Part shown: piece by piece, positions 9,481 through 17,189 of the stretch
Position numbering within the stretch: the first letter of the stretch is position 1
Layout of the letters: each line of letters opens with the position of its first letter
Source: Sulfuricurvum sp.
Lineage (GTDB): Bacteria; Campylobacterota; Campylobacteria; Campylobacterales; Sulfurimonadaceae
Length of the DNA stretch: 64,000 nucleotides
Assembly: GCA_030693335.1 (NCBI GenBank)
Contig: JAUYAU010000004.1
Span: forward strand, 248,001-312,000
Reading direction: 5' to 3'
Notes under the pieces: model-generated
Seen by the model: only the letters and a program-made list of their open reading frames with translations
Told to the model about the DNA's origin: nothing
Databases searched by the model: none
Made by a program: the position numbers and the translations under genes

Positions 9481-10170
9481 ATGAGTACTGTTGATTGGTG
9501 GGTAATCATCACGATTGCTTTTGCAGGAAGCTTTGGTCACTGTATTGGCATGTGCGGCGGTTTTATCTTCGCCTACAGCTCTACCAAAATGGATGCATCC
9601 ATGAGCCGTGGTGAACAGCTCATTCGCCATGGCGCCTACAATATCGGACGGGTAAGCTCATATGCGATGCTGGGAATGCTCTTTGGTGGTATTGGGATGC
9701 TCTTTACGGTCTCTATGCCTGCCAAAGGAGCATTGCTAATAGCAGCAGGGGTATTGATGATTATCACCGCTCTTTCCATGCTGGGAATATCCAAGCTGTT
9801 GCATCTGCTTGAGAGTTCTTTTCTAAACTTTTCTATTTTCAAAACACTGTTTTCCCGTCTGATAAAGAGTAAAAATGTTAAAAGCTTTTTTGCGCTAGGG
9901 ATGATGAACGGTTTTTTTCCGTGCGGATTTGTCTTTTTCTTTGCAGCCAAAGCCGCTTCCAGCGCCTCAATCGTACAAGGCGGGCTTATTATGTTGGTAT
10001 TTGGATTAGCAACCGTCCCCACCTTGCTGGCTCTTGGCCAATCGGTCAATTTTATGCGAGAGATCGCGTTTCGTCAAACCATGAACCGTATAGCCGCTGT
10101 CTCTATTGCCCTTTATGGCGCATTTAGTATCTACAAAGGGTTAGCCCACATCATCAGTCTTCCGATGTAA
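9481..10170 (+). CDS. Sulfite exporter TauE/SafE (UreH/DsbD-TM-like) family membrane protein
   Basis: A 229-residue protein with about six helices and the family motif GHCIGMCGGF near the N-terminus (residues 19-28), repeated in degenerate form as GMMNGFFPCGFVF in the second half. Such proteins are commonly found with cbb3 oxidase or copper-handling genes and are thought to move reducing equivalents or metal across the inner membrane. The adjacent HMA gene fits a copper-related role (inference). SD AAAAGGA and TATAAT 27 bp upstream. Confidence 0.85.
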   Translation: MSTVDWWVIITIAFAGSFGHCIGMCGGFIFAYSSTKMDASMSRGEQLIRHGAYNIGRVSSYAMLGMLFGGIGMLFTVSMPAKGALLIAAGVLMIITALSMLGISKLLHLLESSFLNFSIFKTLFSRLIKSKNVKSFFALGMMNGFFPCGFVFFFAAKAASSASIVQGGLIMLVFGLATVPTLLALGQSVNFMREIAFRQTMNRIAAVSIALYGAFSIYKGLAHIISLPM

Positions 10171-10193
10171 ACCATTTTATAAAAAATTCACGT

Positions 10194-10199
10194 TATACT
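10194..10199 (+). promoter_or_regulatory. -10 element for the 140-residue gene
   Basis: TATACT 27 bp before the ATG at 10227, in an AT-rich gap after the TauE-like gene; no clear -35, as is common in Campylobacterota. Confidence 0.4.
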
Positions 10200-10226
10200 T
10201 TGTGGAATGTAATTAAAGGAGTCCCT

Positions 10227-10649
10227 ATGGCTGGCGTAGCTTTTTCATTTTACAATTTTTCGGCACTGGTTGATCTGAATATCGGTATGGCTTTTCGGTT
10301 GAATGAAAATCGTTCGGAAAGTTTTACGATACTTTTTTGCGACTTTACAGGAATACCCCAAGAGACAATCGACCTGAACCTTCCAAGTCTGTTGAGGACT
10401 TCGGATTCTATCGTACACTATGAACACTATTACTTTTTTGTGATGCCGTATACGGATCGTTATGGGACAGGGATTGTTAAGCGAATGATAGAAGAAAGCT
10501 TTGCTTCCGCTATCCCCTCATGTGCGGTTTGTTACCCTAGCAACGGGGAAACCTCTCTTGAGCTTTTTGAAGCACTCCATGTAGAAGCCAAAAAAATGCA
10601 CCGTATCGATCTTGATTGCCTCTACAGCGCTCTTAACAAAGAGCCTTGA
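10227..10649 (+). CDS. Small degenerate GGDEF-like protein
   Basis: A 140-residue cytoplasmic protein. The middle (LLRTSDSIVHYEHYYFFVMP) follows the pattern of the GGDEF-domain catalytic hairpin, but the signature is EHYYF instead of GGDEF; the end (ELFEALHVEAKKM) matches the terminal AD..LY.AK segment. It is shorter than a full domain and should not make cyclic di-GMP. The ATG at 10227 is chosen because AAAGGAG lies just upstream. Its stop abuts the convergent SPOR gene. The relationship to GGDEF is my alignment by eye. Confidence 0.6.
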   Translation: MAGVAFSFYNFSALVDLNIGMAFRLNENRSESFTILFCDFTGIPQETIDLNLPSLLRTSDSIVHYEHYYFFVMPYTDRYGTGIVKRMIEESFASAIPSCAVCYPSNGETSLELFEALHVEAKKMHRIDLDCLYSALNKEP

Positions 10650-11288
10650 TTATTGTTGCAGCTTCACCGGTTCAAACCGGTGGTAGGGTGAGTTTTTATA
10701 GAAATTGATTGCCTGTGCAATTTCACTTTTATACGCTTCTTTTTTCTCAGAAGCTGCTTGACTTTCGGTTTTGGCTACAACAGCTGGAGAGTTTTTCACC
10801 TCTACACTCACCGGTTTAACCTCTACAACCACAACCTTATTGGGCTCCTGTACCACTACAGGCGAGTGTGCAACCACAGCTGCTTTAACCTCTGCATGTG
10901 CTGCTGCAGGCGTTTCTGTCTTTGCTGTTTCGTGATGAGTTGATGTTACAGATGCTGCTTTGACAGCCTTTGCAGATTCATGTGGTGCTACAGCAACCTG
11001 ATCTCTTTTTATCGGACGGATGAAAGCCCCTGCGCAAACGACAGCACGTGCTTTTTTCAATGCCTTTTGAGCAGATTGATGATCCTTGTAGCTTCCCAGA
11101 GTAACAATATACCGACCCCCTTCAACAACCTTATGAATTGATAAGCCGGTTTTTTCCAATTTTTTCTTAAAATCATGCGTAATGGATTTTTCTTTGACCG
11201 CGTTGATCACCTGAATCGTCACATCACCTGAACCCCACAAAACGCCCATTGCACCCATTGCCGCTATCAAAACTATTTTTTTAATCAT
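10650..11288 (-). CDS. SPOR-like domain protein with Ala/Val-rich tail
   Basis: A 212-residue exported protein: hydrophobic signal peptide (IVLIAAMGAMGVLWG), then a short domain with a SPOR-like pattern (YIVTLGSYKDHQSAQKALKKAR, then VCAGAFIRPI) of the kind that binds denuded peptidoglycan. A low-complexity Ala/Val/Glu/Pro linker and a C-terminal segment with Tyr/Lys follow. The order (SPOR near the N-terminus, long tail) is unusual, since SPOR is normally C-terminal. The ATG at 11288 follows AAGGG. Confidence 0.6.
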   Translation of the reverse strand: MIKKIVLIAAMGAMGVLWGSGDVTIQVINAVKEKSITHDFKKKLEKTGLSIHKVVEGGRYIVTLGSYKDHQSAQKALKKARAVVCAGAFIRPIKRDQVAVAPHESAKAVKAASVTSTHHETAKTETPAAAHAEVKAAVVAHSPVVVQEPNKVVVVEVKPVSVEVKNSPAVVAKTESQAASEKKEAYKSEIAQAINFYKNSPYHRFEPVKLQQ

Positions 11289-11436
11289 ACCCAACCCTTT
11301 TTCCGCTAAACGTCAGCGGGAATATTCACTCTATATCGGCATAGCGATTTTAAAACTTTAAATTTTTCTCATTTGAACCGTAAATTAAGAACACACTGCG
11401 TATAATTCAATTTCTTTCCAAAAAGAAACTCTTTTT

Positions 11437-11512
11437 GGGCCCTTAGCTCAGCTGGGAGAGCGCGTCGCTGGCAGCGACGAGGTCGTCGGTTCGAACCCGA
11501 TAGGGTCCACCA
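11437..11512 (+). tRNA. tRNA-Ala (anticodon GGC)
   Basis: A 76-nt cloverleaf: acceptor GGGCCCT pairs with AGGGTCC (one G-T pair), D stem GCTC/GAGC, anticodon stem CGTCG/CGACG with loop CTGGCAG (anticodon GGC), T arm GTCGG-TTCGAAC-CCGAT, and encoded CCA at 11510-11512. A TATAAT at 11401-11406 is the likely -10. Confidence 0.97.
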
Positions 11513-11548
11513 AAATCTGCAAATAATACGAAGCAACAACCACAAAAT

Positions 11549-11860
11549 ATGAAACATAAAATAAAAACGAAAATAAAACAAATCACACAACACCCTAAAA
11601 CACAAAAAGCACTCATCTCCCTAAAACCTGAGAAATCGGTTTGGGGATTTTTGGGAATTGTTTTGTTTTTGATTGTTCCTGAGGTCATAGCGTTCATCTG
11701 GGGAGTAGAAATCACGGCATTTGCCAAAGCTCAAACCTTGTTGGCTCCCTCTTTTTTTGAAGAACAGTACTACAATCTATTATTGATGCTTTTCGAGGAG
11801 GGGGGGAGCTGGCTGAACCTCGCTATTGGTGCGGCACTGCTGATTTGGTTTTTTTTCTAG
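11549..11860 (+). CDS. Small two-helix membrane protein, function unknown
   Basis: A 103-residue protein with a basic N-terminus (KHKIKTKIKQITQHPKTQK) and two hydrophobic segments at about residues 33-54 and 87-103. It lies 36 bp after tRNA-Ala and reads in the same direction, with no convincing SD at the first ATG. I do not recognise a family. It is kept because the hydrophobic pattern is coherent and the opposite-strand frames here run through the tRNA. Confidence 0.55.
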   Translation: MKHKIKTKIKQITQHPKTQKALISLKPEKSVWGFLGIVLFLIVPEVIAFIWGVEITAFAKAQTLLAPSFFEEQYYNLLLMLFEEGGSWLNLAIGAALLIWFFF

Positions 11861-11927
11861 TCCATACCGATAGAAAATCATTTTTTCGTTACAATATCCC
11901 CAAATGAAATATCCACAAAGGAACTCG

Positions 11928-12449
11928 ATGTTTACACGTTTACCTATTATTCTTGCAGCTGCTGCCAGCTTTGCCTTTGCAACACCAGCAACCCTCGCTA
12001 CCGTCAATGGCAAGCCGATCACCTCTACCGATGCCAGTGCCTTTATGGCAAAAGCCATTCCGGGAATGACGTTTGATAAACTTGACCCGAAAATGAAGCG
12101 TCAAATTGTCGATCAGTTGATCAATCAACACCTCATAAAAGGGCAAGTTGCCAAAAGCGGTATCCAAAATACCCCTCAGTTTAAGTTGGCCTATGCAGCA
12201 TTGCGCGATGATCTCGCAGTCGACATGTGGATGAAGCAGCAGATGGGAAAGATTACGGTCTCAGAGAGTGAAACCAAAACGTTTTACGATGCCAATAAAG
12301 ACAAAATGAAACAAGACGGTAAAGTTGTGCCGTATGAAAAAGCCAAATTTGAGATCACTCAGTTCATCAAAATGGAAAAATTCAAAGCCACAATGACCAA
12401 AACCACCGACAGCCTCCGCGCCTCTTCCAAAGTCGAAGTAAAGCTCTAA
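11928..12449 (+). CDS. Periplasmic SurA/PEB4-type chaperone domain protein without PPIase domain
   Basis: A 173-residue exported protein: signal peptide (LPIILAAAASFAFA), then a SurA N-terminal-like domain beginning ATLATVNGKPITSTDA and continuing through KRQIVDQLINQHLIKGQVAKSG. It ends with the C-terminal helix that completes the SurA-type chaperone fold. The parvulin isomerase domain that PEB4/Cbf2-type proteins carry between these parts is absent, so it is probably a holdase only. Start at 11928 is preceded by AAAGGAA. Confidence 0.75.
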   Translation: MFTRLPIILAAAASFAFATPATLATVNGKPITSTDASAFMAKAIPGMTFDKLDPKMKRQIVDQLINQHLIKGQVAKSGIQNTPQFKLAYAALRDDLAVDMWMKQQMGKITVSESETKTFYDANKDKMKQDGKVVPYEKAKFEITQFIKMEKFKATMTKTTDSLRASSKVEVKL

Positions 12450-12453
12450 GCTT

Positions 12454-12843
12454 TTACTTTCGCCCCGCCAATCCTAACTTTAACGTTTTTTCTATCTGAT
12501 CTTTTAGATTCGGGTTTGCGACGATAAGCGCTTTTTGGAAGCGTAAAATCACTTTTGAATCGGTATTGGGATGAACACACAAAGCCTCTAACAGTGACGC
12601 GTAGACTCTAAAATCATCAATGTGACCGTAACGCTCTATGATCGTGTCCACTGCGCCATTTAACTGAACATTGCTCGTAGAATAATTATGGATCAGCGCG
12701 CACATCCCCTCAAACGTTACAACCGCTTCGCAACTTTTGACAACCTCTTTTTTGGTACGACCGATCCATACGTATATAGAGACCAGCACAATGAAGAGTA
12801 CGAGCAACCCCGCCAAACCTAGGGTCAATGTTGTTTTATCCAT
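12454..12843 (-). CDS. Single-pass membrane protein, function unknown
   Basis: A 129-residue protein with one N-terminal helix (residues 6-27, LTLGLAGLLVLFIVLVSIYVWI) and a soluble remainder of about 100 residues with helices (VILRFQKALIVANPNLKDQIEKTL). A GTG at 12852 is an alternative start; neither has a clear SD. It converges with the SurA-like gene, four bases apart. No family recognised. Confidence 0.6.
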   Translation of the reverse strand: MDKTTLTLGLAGLLVLFIVLVSIYVWIGRTKKEVVKSCEAVVTFEGMCALIHNYSTSNVQLNGAVDTIIERYGHIDDFRVYASLLEALCVHPNTDSKVILRFQKALIVANPNLKDQIEKTLKLGLAGRK

Positions 12844-12884
12844 GAAAATCACTTTGGGTTAATAAATTGAAAAGATTGTAGCAT

Positions 12885-12922
12885 GTTTTTAAAAAGAGGG
12901 GAAGTTCCCGCAAAAGCGGGAG
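12885..12922 (-). terminator. Terminator of the phosphate porin gene
   Basis: On the minus strand a 6-bp GC-rich stem (TCCCGC, loop TTTT, GCGGGA) follows the porin stop by about 10 bp and is followed by a C/T run ending in TCTTTTT. Confidence 0.6.
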
Positions 12923-12930
12923 AGGAAAGA

Positions 12931-14361
12931 TTAATAGTTGAACTGTGCTTGTACGCGTAGTGCTGTACCTTCGAAACGCTCACCGTAACCGTTAAGTCGT
13001 CCAAGATCGGTACGGTTCATCTTGTGAATCACAGTAGCAAGCTCAAATTCTTTTGCCGCCTGCCATTCAACACCGACCTCCCAATCGTTTACCTGATTGC
13101 GAGGAGCATTACGTTCTGCTTTGCTGTAACCGTCAAAGTACTGCCATTTGGCAAACGGTTGGAATACGTCACCCTCTTTGAGGACATTGGTCATGCGGTA
13201 CATCGCTAAAATGTATCCCCCATTAAGATTCTTTTCGCTGATAGTAGCATTATTTGCTTCAACTGCACCTGTTGGAGCATTAGCGCCAGGTGTTGTACCC
13301 CAGTTCCACTCGGCTTGAAGTCCAAACGGCTGTGGATACATGATCGCGGTAATACCGATACGCTCATCCTTGACCCCTTTTGAGTTAGCATATGCACCAT
13401 CCGGCATAGTTATTACAGTACCAGTTGTTGTTACTACATTTACCGGCTTATATTGCCCCTTGTAGCCTTGGATACCAAACTCGAAAATTTGGCCACTTTC
13501 GGTTTTAAACGGATAGGTCATACGAGCCACGATATGGTTGTTTCCATTGACTTCAGTGTTATTCGCCCCTTGACCATTGTAGGCACCCAACGCAAACATA
13601 CCGTAGTTTCCTGAGCCTTTGAGCCCCAACTCATCAATCTCTGCGAGCAATTCTTGGATAGCAACCGGTGTATAGTAGTAAAACGCACCCATATCACGCT
13701 CATCTTTGACCGCACTGTTAAACGCGTCATTACGATCGAGCGTCAAACGTTTTGAACTCGACTGCAAGTTTTCAAAACCGTATGGGACTTTGGACTGACC
13801 GATACGGACACGGTGTTCTTTTGTTTTGTCAATATAAATATCCCCGTAAAAGTCACGTAATTGTCCCAAGTTAGCTCCCTGAGAAGCAAAATCGGGTTGT
13901 AAGTAAAGACCCAAATGATCCCCAACATTCCCAGAGAGGATCAAACGCGCACGACGAATGAGGAAGTTTTTATCATTTTGAGTAGAGCCATCAGCCCAGT
14001 AGCCTGTGAACTGATCTTTTGCAGCTGTTGCAGGATTGATATCCTGACCTTCGCCATCGAGCCATTCAGTGTTACGAAACTGCAAATAACCACCGATTTT
14101 AAGCTTGTTTGACCAGTTCTTTTTATCTTTGGCAACATACTGATCGATTTTGCTCTCATATTCAGCCACATGAGATTCATCCTCTCTGAAATGCTCATCA
14201 ATACTTTTCGCATCGATAAAATCACCCATCATAACACGCCCTTCTCCGGCGGTTGTAAATACTTGTCCTGTTTTAGGATCACTAAACAACGTCATTGTTT
14301 CTGCATAAAGGGCACTGCTAACGATGGTTGCAGCAAGTGCCGATAAAACTACTTTTTTCAT
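12931..14361 (-). CDS. OprO/OprP-type phosphate-selective porin
   Basis: A 476-residue outer-membrane protein with a signal peptide (VVLSALAATIVSSALYA), a short coiled segment, then a barrel opening with LKIGGYLQFRNTEW. It contains the typical DxFLIRRARLILSG and GLYLQPDF signatures and ends in the expected aromatic Tyr (QAQFNY). The family takes up phosphate or polyphosphate. Context agrees: it lies next to pstS and has its own PHO-box promoter. SD CAGGAG lies before the ATG. Confidence 0.9.
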   Translation of the reverse strand: MKKVVLSALAATIVSSALYAETMTLFSDPKTGQVFTTAGEGRVMMGDFIDAKSIDEHFREDESHVAEYESKIDQYVAKDKKNWSNKLKIGGYLQFRNTEWLDGEGQDINPATAAKDQFTGYWADGSTQNDKNFLIRRARLILSGNVGDHLGLYLQPDFASQGANLGQLRDFYGDIYIDKTKEHRVRIGQSKVPYGFENLQSSSKRLTLDRNDAFNSAVKDERDMGAFYYYTPVAIQELLAEIDELGLKGSGNYGMFALGAYNGQGANNTEVNGNNHIVARMTYPFKTESGQIFEFGIQGYKGQYKPVNVVTTTGTVITMPDGAYANSKGVKDERIGITAIMYPQPFGLQAEWNWGTTPGANAPTGAVEANNATISEKNLNGGYILAMYRMTNVLKEGDVFQPFAKWQYFDGYSKAERNAPRNQVNDWEVGVEWQAAKEFELATVIHKMNRTDLGRLNGYGERFEGTALRVQAQFNY

Positions 14362-14391
14362 ATTGAATCACTCCTGATTTTTAATAGCGAC

Positions 14392-14424
14392 ATTGTAAGT
14401 GAACTTTGTTACGTGAATGTTACA
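14392..14424 (-). promoter_or_regulatory. PHO-box promoter of the porin
   Basis: On the minus strand TGTAACA (14424-14418), a 4-bp spacer, CGTAACA (14413-14407), then TACAAT (14397-14392). The first half-site begins 27 bp before the -10 and the second 16 bp, as at four other promoters in this block. Upstream are two more partial GTAA half-sites also 11 bp apart. Binding by PhoB is inferred. Confidence 0.75.
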
Positions 14425-14457
14425 TTACGAGAGAGTTACAAAGGAGGAAATCAAAAG

Positions 14458-14495
14458 AAAAAAAAGCCCGAGTGCGTACGCTAAAACAGGCTTTA
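14458..14495 (-). terminator. Terminator downstream of pstS
   Basis: Minus-strand arms AAAGCCTG and CGGGCTTT (8 bp, one G-T pair) with a 16-nt loop containing GCGTACGC, followed directly by a run of T. It separates pstS from the porin promoter, so the porin is an independent unit. Confidence 0.75.
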
Positions 14496-14596
14496 TGTTT
14501 AAGTCATGTGAGAGGAGAATGAATGAAATGTGGGTCGTATTAGGACACCTTTAAATTCATCAATATGAACTTAGAGATACCTAATGGTTGAGAATT

Positions 14597-14659
14597 GGGC
14601 TCACTGCCGAAGTGAACCCAGTGTTAGCGTAGCCAATCGGGATGAATTCCGATGGCGTA
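14597..14659 (+). repeat. Intergenic repeat, copy 2
   Basis: A 63-bp copy of the element at 8027-8088. The first 22 bases are identical; it differs by a few substitutions and a one-base indel in the middle. Here it lies between the pstS stop and the pstS terminator, so it would be in the 3' UTR of pstS as antisense-oriented sequence. The 316-bp gap 14362-14677 otherwise holds the porin promoter and pstS terminator; no convincing gene is seen in it. Confidence 0.7.
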
Positions 14660-14677
14660 CAAATTAAAAATTAAAGC

Positions 14678-15679
14678 TTATTTCGTTTCAGCCCAGTATT
14701 GACGTACAAGATTACTTGTTTCAACAGGAAGTGCAATGTAGCCTAGTTTTTCAGCAGCTGCATCACCGTTACGGAATGAGTAGTCGAAGAACTTGATAAC
14801 CTGATCTCTCATTTCTGCTTTATCCGCATCACGAGGCATCAAGATAAACGTAGCCGCAACGATCGGGTATGCGCCGTCTTGTAGTACCAATGAGCTGTAA
14901 AAGTGATCTTTTTTAGACCATTTTGCTTGCTTTACCGCTGCTTGGAATGTTGCTTTGTTAGCCGTAACCCATTTGCCCTCTGCTGTTTGCAAAGTTGCCG
15001 CTGCAAGGTTGTTTTTCTCTTTGTAAGAGTTTTCGATGTAACCGATAGAGTAAGGAGTTTGTTTGATGATGTTGGTTACACCCTCATTTCCTTTTCCACC
15101 GACACCTGTTGCCCATCCGATCGCTTTACCCGTACCAAATTTGCTTTTCCACATCTTAGATGCTTCACTCAAATAATCGGTAAATACATACGTTGTCCCT
15201 GATCCATCAGATCGGTGAGCAACGATAATTTTTTGCGCCGGGAGATTGATTCCTGCGTTGTCCGCAGCGATAGCGGCGTCATTCCACATCGTGATCTTAC
15301 CTGCGAAGATGTCTGCAACAACACTGTTTTTGAGTTTTAGTTTTTCGTCTGCAACACCCGGAAGGTTATGAGCAACAACGATTGACCCGATAACCGCAGG
15401 AAACTGTGTCAATTTTGCTTTGTCAAGCTCTTTTGGGCTCATAGGCGCATCCGTTGCACCGAAATCTACGATACGCTCAGAAATCTGTTTAACACCCCCG
15501 CCTGAACCGATGGATTGGTAGTTAACGCGTACTTTGGTCGCTTTTTGGTAGTTGTATGCCCAGTCATAATAACATGGAGCTGGGAAGGTCGCACCCGCAC
15601 CGTTGATTTTGTCCGCAGCCATCATAGAAGTTACCGCGATTGCAGCGATGAGAAGACCTTTAGTTGCTTTGTTGAACAT
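14678..15679 (-). CDS. pstS: Phosphate ABC transporter substrate-binding protein
   Basis: A 333-residue periplasmic phosphate-binding protein: signal peptide (GLLIAAIAVTSMMAA) then the PstS hallmark INGAGATFPAPCYYDWAYNYQK, with phosphate-contacting motifs SIGSGGGVKQI, DFGATDAPM and RSDGSGTTYVFTDYL. It delivers phosphate to PstCAB. ATG at 15679 is preferred because the ATG three codons earlier immediately follows AAAAGG with no spacing. It is transcribed away from phoU and controlled by its own PHO box. Confidence 0.96.
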   Translation of the reverse strand: MFNKATKGLLIAAIAVTSMMAADKINGAGATFPAPCYYDWAYNYQKATKVRVNYQSIGSGGGVKQISERIVDFGATDAPMSPKELDKAKLTQFPAVIGSIVVAHNLPGVADEKLKLKNSVVADIFAGKITMWNDAAIAADNAGINLPAQKIIVAHRSDGSGTTYVFTDYLSEASKMWKSKFGTGKAIGWATGVGGKGNEGVTNIIKQTPYSIGYIENSYKEKNNLAAATLQTAEGKWVTANKATFQAAVKQAKWSKKDHFYSSLVLQDGAYPIVAATFILMPRDADKAEMRDQVIKFFDYSFRNGDAAAEKLGYIALPVETSNLVRQYWAETK

Positions 15680-15712
15680 GAAATTCATCCTTTTGCACGA
15701 TTTTATGATGAT

Positions 15713-15745
15713 ATTGTAAAGAAGCTAGGTAATACTGCGGTTACA
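15713..15745 (-). promoter_or_regulatory. PHO-box promoter of pstS
   Basis: Minus-strand TGTAACC (15745-15739), 4-bp spacer, TATTACC (15734-15728), then TACAAT (15718-15713). Half-site to -10 distances are 27 and 16 bp, as in the other PHO promoters here. Confidence 0.75.
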
Positions 15746-15760
15746 AGTGTGATCTGTTTT

Positions 15761-15793
15761 TGTAATCAAACTGTATCCCGCAAACGTTACAAT
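15761..15793 (+). promoter_or_regulatory. PHO-box promoter of phoU-phoB-phoR
   Basis: TGTAATC (15761-15767), 4-bp spacer, TGTATCC (15772-15778), then TACAAT (15788-15793), again with 27- and 16-bp distances. It is back to back with the pstS box, so one 80-bp region drives both units. It implies autoregulation of phoBR. Confidence 0.75.
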
Positions 15794-15823
15794 CGCGCAC
15801 CTACATTTTGACAAAGGGCTATT

Positions 15824-16495
15824 ATGCTGCCACGTTATGAAACTAAACTGCGCGATATTCGCACCTCTATCTCCTCACTATTGTCCAGTATTATTGTGGC
15901 GAGTAAAGAATCACTTAGAGGATTTGAAGAAAACCGCATCGAACTGTATGAAAGCGCTCGCGATCACCTAAAAACACTTCAAACCGACGCCAATGCCATC
16001 GATAATGAGATCATTAAAACATTCGCTCTCTTCGGGCCTGAAGCACAGGAGCTAAGACTTCTCGTTGCGTATCTCAAAATGACCAATGATCTTGATCGAA
16101 TCGGGGATGCTACTCGCAAGTACGCCAAACGTCTCGAAGAACACTGTAAAAGCGAATGCGATCTTAGTGTCATCACAAATACCATTGTCCAGCTGCACAA
16201 AACCGCCCTCAATGCGCTACAATACATCCATGAATGTTTGATCGCCGATGATGCATGTGATGCGGATGAGCTGTACCGAAAGGTAATGGTAGAAGAGTCC
16301 AAAAATGATGACCTCTTCTCTATTCTGGAAAAAGATCTTCTAAACCTCATCATCACTTCGGGTGAACTTTCGGTGGAATACGTTAAAGTACTCGGTACCA
16401 TCCGCAAGTTGGAACGAACCTGCGATCGTGCCGTTAATATCGCAGCTTTACTACTGTTTGCTCAAAATGGTGGTCAGATGCACATGTACAACTAA
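15824..16495 (+). CDS. phoU: Phosphate signalling protein PhoU
   Basis: A 223-residue all-helical protein with two PhoU repeats; the metal-binding E/D-rich motifs are visible as DLDRIGDATRKYAK (first repeat) and TIRKLERTCDRAVNIA (second). PhoU connects the Pst transporter to PhoR and represses the regulon when phosphate is sufficient. It heads the phoU-phoB-phoR operon rather than following pstB as in E. coli. Confidence 0.93.
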   Translation: MLPRYETKLRDIRTSISSLLSSIIVASKESLRGFEENRIELYESARDHLKTLQTDANAIDNEIIKTFALFGPEAQELRLLVAYLKMTNDLDRIGDATRKYAKRLEEHCKSECDLSVITNTIVQLHKTALNALQYIHECLIADDACDADELYRKVMVEESKNDDLFSILEKDLLNLIITSGELSVEYVKVLGTIRKLERTCDRAVNIAALLLFAQNGGQMHMYN

Positions 16496-16514
16496 CATGA
16501 CAAGGATGGCGTAC

Positions 16515-17189
16515 GTGAATACCCTCATACTCATCGTCGAGGATGAACAAGATATTCTAGAACTCATGGAATATCACCTCTCAAAAGAGGGATTTGAAAC
16601 CATTGGATTTTTAAATACCAAACGCGTTGAAGCAGCACTGGAAGAAGAGCGTGTCGATCTGATACTGATGGATCGCAATCTTCCCGGAACCGAGGGCTCT
16701 GAGTTTATCGCGTCATTACGTCGAAAAGGGGTCAATACCCCCGTTATTTTCATCAGTGCCAAAGACAAAGACAGCGACATCGAGCAGGGATTTGAGCGGG
16801 GCGGTGATGATTATCTCACCAAGCCCTTTAGCATGAAAGAGCTTATCTTGCGCGTAAAAGCCATATTGCGCCGCACCCAAAAGATCTCATCTGAGGGACT
16901 CATCTCTTACCGTGACATTAGCCTCAACCTCGGGTCTCGAACAGTCATGATAGAAACTGATCCAGTAGAACTTACCAAACTGGAGTTTGATCTTTTACAC
17001 GCTTTGATTGCCAATCAAAACATCGTATTGGAGCGCGATTATCTTCTCGAACACGTTTGGGGCGAGGGGGAAACCTACCAAGACCGTACCGTCAATGTCG
17101 CCATCAATCGCCTAAAAGAAAAAATCGATCCCACAAAAACAAAAGAGTACATTAAAACCGTTCGAGGAGTGGGTTATTCTCTATGCTAA
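16515..17189 (+). CDS. phoB: Phosphate regulon response regulator
   Basis: A 224-residue OmpR/PhoB-family regulator. The receiver domain has acidic residues (VEDEQD), phospho-acceptor Asp in LILMDRNLPG and the Lys in YLTKPF; the C-terminal winged helix contains LTKLEFDLLHAL and RTVNVAINRLKEKI. The reading frame is open far into phoU, but the GTG at 16515, eight bases after AAGGAT, gives the normal length and starts after the phoU stop. ATGs at 16497 and 16506 are alternatives. Confidence 0.9.
   Translation: MNTLILIVEDEQDILELMEYHLSKEGFETIGFLNTKRVEAALEEERVDLILMDRNLPGTEGSEFIASLRRKGVNTPVIFISAKDKDSDIEQGFERGGDDYLTKPFSMKELILRVKAILRRTQKISSEGLISYRDISLNLGSRTVMIETDPVELTKLEFDLLHALIANQNIVLERDYLLEHVWGEGETYQDRTVNVAINRLKEKIDPTKTKEYIKTVRGVGYSLC

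Noticed and set aside
11369..11727. Minus-strand frames of 78 and 94 codons across tRNA-Ala
   Set aside because: They run through the tRNA gene in antisense; the pattern is typical of the tRNA complement and gives no protein signature.
14520..14555. Short ORF with a good SD (starts MNEMWVV, 11 codons) in the pstS-porin gap
   Set aside because: It is very short, lies on the opposite strand to both neighbours, and no conservation can be shown; one SD-like match in 300 bases is expected by chance.
16362..16514. Long 5' extension of phoB into phoU
   Set aside because: The extra 51 codons overlap phoU and have no homology to a receiver domain; GTG at 16515 with AAGGAT gives the family length.
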